Origin: an uncultured Gammaproteobacteria bacterium
Lineage (GTDB): Bacteria; Pseudomonadota; Gammaproteobacteria; UBA9214
Reading direction: 5' to 3'
Length of the DNA stretch: 10,917 nt
NCBI GenBank assembly: GCA_905480065.1
Contig: CAJQOV010000140.1
Span: forward strand, 1 to 10,917
The notes beneath the pieces were generated by a model. That model was not told where the DNA came from. It ran no database searches and saw only the letters and a program-made list of their open reading frames with translations. Shown here in pieces: positions 6,491-10,917 of this stretch (position 1 is the first letter of the stretch; every line of letters begins with the position of its first letter). Position numbers and translations under genes: made by a program.

Positions 6491-8482
6491 CTATTCCTGG
6501 CAGATGTTGCCATTATTGTCCTGCTCCAGTTCTGCAGGCTTTGCCAGCAAGTATCCCTGAATTCCGTCAACATTCATATTTGCCAGCGCGTCTCTCTGTG
6601 CGGCAGTTTCAACTGACTGTGCGATAACCTTGATGTCTATGCTGTGCATGGTGTCAGTGAGTGACCTGATGAAAAAGCGGCTGTCCGGATCGGTATCCAG
6701 AAACCGCACATGGCTTGCATCGATTTTCAGATAGCGGATATGAATACTCCGCAGATACCCATAACTCGAGAATCCTCTGCCAAAGTGGTCGATGCCGCAA
6801 ACGCACCCAAGTTCGGCCAGTCGTTTCACCAGGCTACGTACATTTTGCAGGTTGGCTATGGCGGCGTACTCGGGAAATTCCACCATGATGCATCTTGCGA
6901 TGGATGGTGAGCGTGCAAGATGGCTGCATAACCACTGTGTAAAAACAGCATCGTGCAGGGATGTAGATGAAAGATTGACAGCGTAGATATTCGATGAACT
7001 GCTCTCTGATCTGATTCGTTCAACCAGGGTGCTGATAGTCAGTTTGTCCAGTTGACTGGCAAGTCCAAGTCGTTCCGCCATAGGCATGAACAGTGCTGCA
7101 CTGATTCCGGTACCGCCTGGATCCGGGATGCGTGCGAATATTTCGTAATGCAGTATTTTCCGGTCCTTAACATCATTGCTGAATACCGGTTGTGATACCA
7201 GCATGATGTTGCCTTGATCGATTACATTCTGAATGTGGCTGCGCCAGTGCCCTGCACCATGAATATCAGGATGGTTGGCGGCAACGATATTGTGTCGCTG
7301 CCATGTATTATGACCACTGGCCTGTGCAGCACGCAGTGCAAGGTCTGCCTCCGACATCAGGTCGCTTGCTCGATTGCCCTGTTGCCACATTGCAATGCCG
7401 ATATGTCCAATGTCGTTACTGTGAACGAGGCCATCTGCACGTAACTGGAGTAACGTCTGGCATAATGATGTAGCTAGGGAGTCCGCGCTTTCTACGGACA
7501 GTCCTGCAGCTATAATGGCAAAGCTCCCGCCAGAGACGCGCGCCGCATAACAATTCTCCAGCTGTGATAAATGCGACTGTATCAGGTCGGCGGTACGCTT
7601 CAGTAATTTATCTCCAGCCGCATAACCGGATACCTCGTTCAGCCTGGACAGATTGCGCAGCTCCAGCAACAACAGTGCACCATTGCTAACCTGGTCATGG
7701 TCTTCTACCAGCGCCGTCAGTATGCGGTCGAAGTAGCGCCGGTTCCCGATGCCTGTCAGTGTATCCATATACGCTTGCTCGCGTAAGGATTCAGTCAGTG
7801 CGGACTGCTCTTTGAATATATCATTGACCTTGCCGGACAGTTTGTTCATTGCCTTGACGACACTGCGTAACTCGCGTGTGCCCGGCAATTTCTCCTGTAT
7901 CACATAATCCCGATTGCAAATCGCGTCTGCCTGCAGTTTTATCTGGCGCAGCGGCCGTAGCAGAAAGCGTACTGCGAACAGGGCAAGCAGCAGCAGAATG
8001 ATGGTGGCTGCCATGTAAGCGCGCAGGATGTTTATTGTTCCGTTCCAGAATTCCACGTAGGCCTGAGCAGGATTGCCGGTAATCCGGACAACGCCACCCT
8101 GTTTCCAGCCGTTCATCACCAGTGCTTCCACCGTTGGTGTTTCAAGCGCCAGTAACCTGATAAACCAGGCAGGTACGGTATCAGTATTCAGACTTCGTGA
8201 CTTTTCTATCAATGTCTCCCCACTGGTGGACTCCAGTACTATGGTGAGAAAGTCGCCGTGGTCAAATGCTGCGCTGATGATCGAATCCATCATCGGTATA
8301 TCGCCCGCTCCCATGTGTGGAGACAGCGTCAAGCCGAGTGAGGTAGCGGTGTCCTGTGCGTGTGAAGCAAGTTGTTGTTCGTACACACCCTGAAGGCTGG
8401 CGGTACCCAGGTACATCGTGCCGGCTAATGCGGCTGACAGGATCAGCAGCAAGGCAAGGGAGATCTGTTTGTAGAGTGTCAT
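6491..8482 (-). CDS. lapD: LapD: inner-membrane c-di-GMP receptor controlling LapG
   Basis: LapD senses cytoplasmic c-di-GMP and, when bound, sequesters the LapG protease in the periplasm. The 663 residues show the full plan. There is a membrane helix (about 7-28), a periplasmic LapD/MoxY-type domain (about 29-150), a second helix (about 153-174) and a HAMP segment (about 175-228). These are followed by a GGDEF-like domain (about 235-395) and an EAL-like domain (about 410-650). Both enzymatic domains are degenerate, as in known LapD: the GGDEF site reads G-G-S-F (318-321), the EAL motif E-I-F-A-R (447-451), and the D-D-F-G pair is D-H-F-G (565-568). R451, N503, K586, E625 and Q642 are kept, consistent with ligand binding without hydrolysis. 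In G-W-K-Q-G-G the tryptophan falls at residue 126, the position of the Trp in P. fluorescens LapD that contacts LapG. It follows lapG by 46 bp on the same strand. Confidence 0.95.
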   Translation of the reverse strand: MTLYKQISLALLLILSAALAGTMYLGTASLQGVYEQQLASHAQDTATSLGLTLSPHMGAGDIPMMDSIISAAFDHGDFLTIVLESTSGETLIEKSRSLNTDTVPAWFIRLLALETPTVEALVMNGWKQGGVVRITGNPAQAYVEFWNGTINILRAYMAATIILLLLALFAVRFLLRPLRQIKLQADAICNRDYVIQEKLPGTRELRSVVKAMNKLSGKVNDIFKEQSALTESLREQAYMDTLTGIGNRRYFDRILTALVEDHDQVSNGALLLLELRNLSRLNEVSGYAAGDKLLKRTADLIQSHLSQLENCYAARVSGGSFAIIAAGLSVESADSLATSLCQTLLQLRADGLVHSNDIGHIGIAMWQQGNRASDLMSEADLALRAAQASGHNTWQRHNIVAANHPDIHGAGHWRSHIQNVIDQGNIMLVSQPVFSNDVKDRKILHYEIFARIPDPGGTGISAALFMPMAERLGLASQLDKLTISTLVERIRSESSSSNIYAVNLSSTSLHDAVFTQWLCSHLARSPSIARCIMVEFPEYAAIANLQNVRSLVKRLAELGCVCGIDHFGRGFSSYGYLRSIHIRYLKIDASHVRFLDTDPDSRFFIRSLTDTMHSIDIKVIAQSVETAAQRDALANMNVDGIQGYLLAKPAELEQDNNGNICQE

Positions 8483-8528
8483 CTTGCAGTAATTCTGTTG
8501 TCCGCTCGGGTTATCCTGATATCAGTAA

Positions 8529-9182
8529 TCATCGTGCAGCAAGAAGCTCATTATTGATCCGCGAGATTACGGAATTCCACTGGCTCAACCGGGTTGAGCT
8601 ACCGACTTGCTGGTCCTTGCCGCGCTCTCTCGCAAGCCACAAACCATCGGCGTTGAAACTATACACCGGCAGCAGGTCGTGTCTTTGGGCGGCTGGCTCG
8701 ATATTCCTGACCAGATTATCCAGGATCAGGGGATCAGCATCAGGTGTTTCGAAATAGGTGAGTACCATGTGTGCCTGGTTGAGGTCGAGCGCCTTTACAT
8801 AGGTTAATCGCATCTTTTCCTGAGGTACGCCCATTTCGCGCAAGGTAAAGTATTTTGCAATGGAGAAATCTTCGCAATCTCCACCATCGGATACGAGAGT
8901 TTCCAGTGGCGTTGCCCAATAGTCTTCCTGTCCCCAGTGCTCCAGGTCGCTGATGAAACGCATATCATTGAAAAAGTCGTTGACCGCCTGAAGTTTTTTT
9001 GACTCCGCCAGGTTTCCGCCGGAATGGATCATCGATTGCCAGTGCTTGATGCGGCGTAACGTGTAATCGCTGTAATTCTGCTCGTTGCTGGAGATGTATT
9101 GCTGCGTTGACAAATATTTCTCGTCAGCCTGTATCGGAAATGCTGCCAGCAGAACGCTGGCAATGATAAGCAGGCGCCGCAT
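8529..9182 (-). CDS. lapG: LapG: periplasmic calcium-dependent cysteine protease that releases the adhesin
   Basis: This is a transglutaminase-like cysteine protease of the LapG/BTLCP family, which clips LapA-type adhesins behind their retention module. With the start used here it has 217 residues: a signal peptide (about 1-19, M-R-R-L-L-I-I then F-P-I-Q-A) and the mature enzyme. The catalytic triad is clear: C103 in G-D-C-E-D, H138 in Q-A-H-M-V and D155 in I-L-D-N-L. The acidic residues beside the cysteine (D102, E104) match the calcium ligands described for P. fluorescens LapG. The frame is open upstream to 9275, with starts at 9260 and 9224. The ATG at 9182 is chosen because it opens the signal peptide, although only a distant AGGA precedes it. 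Starting at 9224 would add 14 residues in front of the signal. lapG is followed by lapD, presumably in one transcript. Confidence 0.93.
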   Translation of the reverse strand: MRRLLIIASVLLAAFPIQADEKYLSTQQYISSNEQNYSDYTLRRIKHWQSMIHSGGNLAESKKLQAVNDFFNDMRFISDLEHWGQEDYWATPLETLVSDGGDCEDFSIAKYFTLREMGVPQEKMRLTYVKALDLNQAHMVLTYFETPDADPLILDNLVRNIEPAAQRHDLLPVYSFNADGLWLARERGKDQQVGSSTRLSQWNSVISRINNELLAAR

Positions 9183-9412
9183 AATTGGCCAACCGGTCCT
9201 GGCTGGAGAGTGGGATATGGTCATGCACAGCGCCGTGTTTTCCGCGGTTACCAGGACCATATCGGCAGGAAGCAAGCTATCTTTGAAGTAAATATTGACC
9301 GGTCCATGAACTTCCAGGGGGGTCTTTGGATGCTGCCCCGGCGTGGTGGTACCTCAGTCCAATTGTTCACGCGGATTGGTCACCATAGACTGCGCAAGAC
9401 ATATAAAAACAA
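9183..9412. promoter_or_regulatory. Divergent intergenic region between lapG and the receiver-only gene
   Basis: These 230 bases separate lapG-lapD (minus) from the pseudo-receiver and adhesin (plus), so both promoters should lie here. On the plus strand TTGTTC (9363-9368) and TAGACT (9386-9391), 17 bases apart, are a weak sigma-70-like pair, with the ATG 21 bases downstream. An 8-bp palindrome GACCGGTC (9297-9304) is too short to weigh. No confident promoter is identified for lapG. Confidence 0.3.
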
Positions 9413-9907
9413 ATGGTTATGAAAAAAATAAACCTGACAATCATCTCTGGTGGAGTTCAGAAATTTCCCGGTTGCGCCGATATTCTGGAGGATTGCCCGG
9501 AATTCAGCATCGTTGCACGTGCGGGTGGGCTGCACGATTCCGGCATATGGGGCGCAATGGGACGAAGCGACGTGGTACTGCTGGATGAAGCCGTTATAGA
9601 ACTGGACGGAGCGGATGCCATACGCTCGATCTGTGACTGTTATCCGATGCTCAAGCTGCTGTTGATTCTGGATGACGACAGTGATGAGCGGGTGATGGAG
9701 GCAATCGCACTCGGGGCTACCGGGGTAATGGAGCGTACATCGATTCGTTCCATGCTGCGTAAGGCAATACCGGTGCTCTATGCCGGGGAGGCATGGATTT
9801 CACGAGATCTGGTGCATTCATTGCGTAAGCAAATGAAACAGGAGCTGCAGGACGGGTCTGGCGGAACTCATCCTATGACCTTCCCGGGGCGGGGAAAGTA
9901 CAACTGA
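9413..9907 (+). CDS. Receiver-only pseudo-response regulator, truncated NarL-type protein without HTH
   Basis: This 164-residue protein has the fold pattern of a NarL-type receiver and stops where the LuxR-type DNA-binding domain should begin. Visible landmarks are strand 1 I-N-L-T-I-I-S-G-G, strand 3 D-V-V-L-L-D with D58 at the phosphorylation position, strand 4 K-L-L-L-I-L-D-D-D and the turn A-L-G-A-T-G-V-M-E (about 99-107). The closing helix reads A-G-E-A-W-I-S-R-D-L-V (124-134), the usual receiver-to-linker junction. The Mg-binding acidic pair is missing (S-G-G) and the conserved lysine is replaced (E107), so ordinary phosphorylation is doubtful. It resembles the receiver of the regulator at 1696-2364 across the second half. 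It may be a dimerisation partner or antagonist of that regulator, or a gene decayed by frameshift. The ATG at 9413 is followed by an in-frame ATG at 9419; neither has a clear ribosome site. The adhesin follows on the same strand after 133 bp. Confidence 0.75.
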   Translation: MVMKKINLTIISGGVQKFPGCADILEDCPEFSIVARAGGLHDSGIWGAMGRSDVVLLDEAVIELDGADAIRSICDCYPMLKLLLILDDDSDERVMEAIALGATGVMERTSIRSMLRKAIPVLYAGEAWISRDLVHSLRKQMKQELQDGSGGTHPMTFPGRGKYN

Positions 9908-9963
9908 TGGCTGTACTTAAGTCTCATGGAACGACATCTGACACTGTGTGATATTGGGTTCAT

Positions 9964-9980
9964 ACAGGGAATTTCCCTGT
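9964..9980. promoter_or_regulatory. Perfect 17-bp palindrome in the adhesin leader, candidate operator
   Basis: ACAGGGAA-T-TTCCCTGT is an exact inverted repeat with 8-bp arms around one base, ending 60 bases before the adhesin ATG. No T-run follows on either strand, so it is not a typical terminator; a dimeric-protein operator is more likely. A weak promoter-like pair (CTGACA 9938-9943, CATACA 9961-9966, 17-base spacer) would place it over the -10/start region. Which protein binds is unknown; the LuxR-type regulator of this locus is one candidate. Confidence 0.45.
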
Positions 9981-10027
9981 GTTGTCATGCTATCCACTTG
10001 ATACCGGATGGCGATACACAGGCAACC

Positions 10028-10033
10028 AAAGGA
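10028..10033 (+). promoter_or_regulatory. Ribosome binding site of the adhesin gene
   Basis: AAAGGA lies 7 bases before the ATG at 10041, good spacing, and fixes the adhesin start. Confidence 0.75.
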
Positions 10034-10040
10034 ATTCATT

Positions 10041-10917
10041 ATGGCTGCGACACTGATTGGTAATGTTGAATCGATTTCTGGCAATGTTACCGTGGTACAT
10101 TCCGACGGATCATCTGAAATCCTGCAAAACAATTCCCTGCTGTACTTGCATGATGTTCTCGCTGCGGACGGCCAGTCCCATGCCCAGGTCCGACTGATTA
10201 ACAATTCACTGCTCGATTTGCACGCTGGCGAGACACTGGTCCTCGAGAGCGACTATTTAACGGTTACCGGGTTTGAAAATACCGTGGCTGGCAGTGATGC
10301 CGCCGTTGCAGTATCCGCAATCGGTGTAGTTACCCGCGTTGAGGGTACGGTCGAGGTCATGCGCGATGGCAAGGTAATTGCGCTGCATCCAGGTGACTTT
10401 GTGTATACCGGTGATGTGTTGCAAACGGCGACTGACGCTTCCACCACTTTCACCATGCTGGACGGGTCGAAACTGGAATTCGGCCCGGATTCCCGCGCCA
10501 CCCTGAATGACGACCTGTTTTCCTCGCGCTATGCAGATTTTCTCGGTGCCGGGGTGGATGATCCGGCTGCGATCCAGGCCGCGATTCTTGCCGGCCAGGA
10601 TCCTTCCAGGGATGCACCTGCGCCTGGTGCCGGACAGGCAACGGGTAACGAAGGACATACTTTTATTCAGATCGATGCCTCTGGCCGGGCCGTGACACCG
10701 GAAAGTGGCCATGAAACGCATGGTCAAACCTTGCCGTTTAACCAGACCCAGGAAGAATTACTCCAGAATTTGTATCCTGACGTATCGATCGGAGACGGGG
10801 TACCGGATCCGGCGGTGGAAGGTACGGACGGATCGATCACGTTCACGGTGAGTCTGACGAACGCGTCGGCGGTGCCGGTGACGGTGGCCTACCAGACGGT
10901 GGACGGGAGTGCGGTAG
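10041..10917 (+). CDS. LapA/BpfA-type giant biofilm adhesin, N-terminal 292 residues (runs off the window)
   Basis: The frame opens at an ATG with a good ribosome site and is unbroken to the window edge. There is no signal peptide, as expected for a type I secretion substrate with a C-terminal signal (not visible). Residues about 5-73 and 94-160 are two tandem domains that both fit the LapA retention module, the part that folds in the periplasm and anchors the adhesin in LapE. A helical linker follows (172-189, I-Q-A-A-I-L-A-G-Q-D-P-S), like the one before the LapG site in P. fluorescens LapA. A Gly/Pro/Ala-rich segment and a polar spacer come next. From about residue 247 a Calx-beta-like repeat begins (V-E-G-T-D-G, then F-T-V-S-L-T and V-A-Y-Q-T-V-D-G-S-A), the usual start of a long repeat array. 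Total length cannot be judged. Neighbouring lapB, C, D, E and G support the assignment strongly. Confidence 0.9.
   Translation, partial: MAATLIGNVESISGNVTVVHSDGSSEILQNNSLLYLHDVLAADGQSHAQVRLINNSLLDLHAGETLVLESDYLTVTGFENTVAGSDAAVAVSAIGVVTRVEGTVEVMRDGKVIALHPGDFVYTGDVLQTATDASTTFTMLDGSKLEFGPDSRATLNDDLFSSRYADFLGAGVDDPAAIQAAILAGQDPSRDAPAPGAGQATGNEGHTFIQIDASGRAVTPESGHETHGQTLPFNQTQEELLQNLYPDVSIGDGVPDPAVEGTDGSITFTVSLTNASAVPVTVAYQTVDGSAV
10053..10520 (+). repeat. Tandem protein-level duplication of the retention-module domain in the adhesin
   Basis: Residues 5-73 (10053-10259) and 94-160 (10320-10520) align over their length: I-G-x-V-x-x-[IV]-x-G-x-V-x-V, a D-G turn, an H/Y-x-x-D-V-L step, a strand with an N-S/D-G-S turn, and an acidic L-x-x-D-x-[LF] end. 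The second copy matches the classical module better (G-D-F-V-Y-T-G-D-V-L and L-D-G-S-K-L-E-F-G-P-D-S). The first is more diverged. DNA identity between the copies is low by eye, so the duplication is old. Confidence 0.65.
10779..10916 (+). repeat. Start of the Calx-beta-like repeat region of the adhesin
   Basis: Residues 247-292 resemble the first half of a Calx-beta domain: an E-G-x-D-G-x-I-x-F-T-V-S-L start, then V-P-V-T-V-A-Y-Q-T and D-G-S-A. The codons shift sharply to ACG, GTG, GCG and TCG, giving a more GC-rich stretch than the preceding linker. This is typical of entry into a homogenised repeat array. Only the first, incomplete unit is inside the window. Confidence 0.65.

Noticed and set aside
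9183..9275. Upstream in-frame starts for lapG (TTG 9275, ATG 9260, ATG 9224).
   Set aside because: No ribosome sites are seen and the added residues would precede an evident signal peptide; they remain possible but less likely.
10017..10027. CACAGGCAACC before the adhesin start resembles the conserved core of a c-di-GMP (GEMM) riboswitch, attractive in a c-di-GMP-regulated locus.
   Set aside because: It is imperfect and only 13 bases before the ATG, leaving no room for the rest of the aptamer; the required stems are not visible.
10253..10727. Minus-strand open frames (156 and 82 codons) opposite the adhesin start.
   Set aside because: They are antisense to a frame with clear domain structure and ribosome site, and they look like Arg/Ser/Pro-rich shadow translations.
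1..10917. CRISPR arrays, tRNA or rRNA genes, insertion sequences or integrase genes.
   Set aside because: None was seen on either strand; the window is filled by the adhesin system and two unrelated genes.

Overview
The window holds a complete LapA/BpfA-type biofilm adhesin locus of a Gram-negative bacterium, probably a gammaproteobacterium. The evidence is a type I secretion system, the c-di-GMP receptor/protease pair LapD and LapG, and the 5' end of the secreted giant adhesin. Base composition is moderate (roughly half GC by eye). The species cannot be named from this sequence.

Layout: (1) 1-178, minus strand: the N-terminal end of a CPA2/Kef-type cation:proton antiporter, an unrelated flank. 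(2) 287-5932, minus strand: one tight operon transcribed lapB -> lapC -> NarL/LuxR-type regulator -> lapE (TolC). It has a 4-bp overlap (lapB/lapC), a 14-bp gap (lapC/regulator) and an 89-bp gap (regulator/lapE). A possible terminator lies at 205-247. (3) 5933-6134: an AT-rich divergent intergenic region with a small inverted repeat. (4) 6135-6455, plus strand: a small conserved protein of the family usually mislabelled 'tryptophan synthase subunit beta-like'. (5) 6491-9182, minus strand: lapG -> lapD. (6) 9183-9412: divergent intergenic region. (7) 9413-9907, plus strand: a receiver-only pseudo-response regulator, then a 133-bp leader with a perfect 8-1-8 palindrome. (8) 10041 to the window end, plus strand: the start of the giant adhesin.

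Expected working, from the Pseudomonas fluorescens LapA paradigm: LapB (ABC transporter), LapC (membrane fusion protein) and LapE (outer-membrane channel) export the adhesin, whose N-terminal retention module plugs the channel and keeps it on the cell surface. When c-di-GMP is high, LapD holds the periplasmic Ca-dependent protease LapG. When it falls, LapG is released, cuts after the retention module, and the adhesin is shed.

Three things depart from the textbook system. The adhesin begins with two tandem retention-module-like domains instead of one. The usual LapG di-alanine motif is not at its expected place, where P-G-A-G is read instead of T-A-A-G. Two related, degenerate NarL-type receivers flank the system, one with a DNA-binding domain (in the secretion operon) and one without (directly upstream of the adhesin); the second may have lost its DNA-binding domain by frameshift. 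Together with the palindrome before the adhesin, these suggest a local, phosphorylation-independent regulatory circuit, which is inference.
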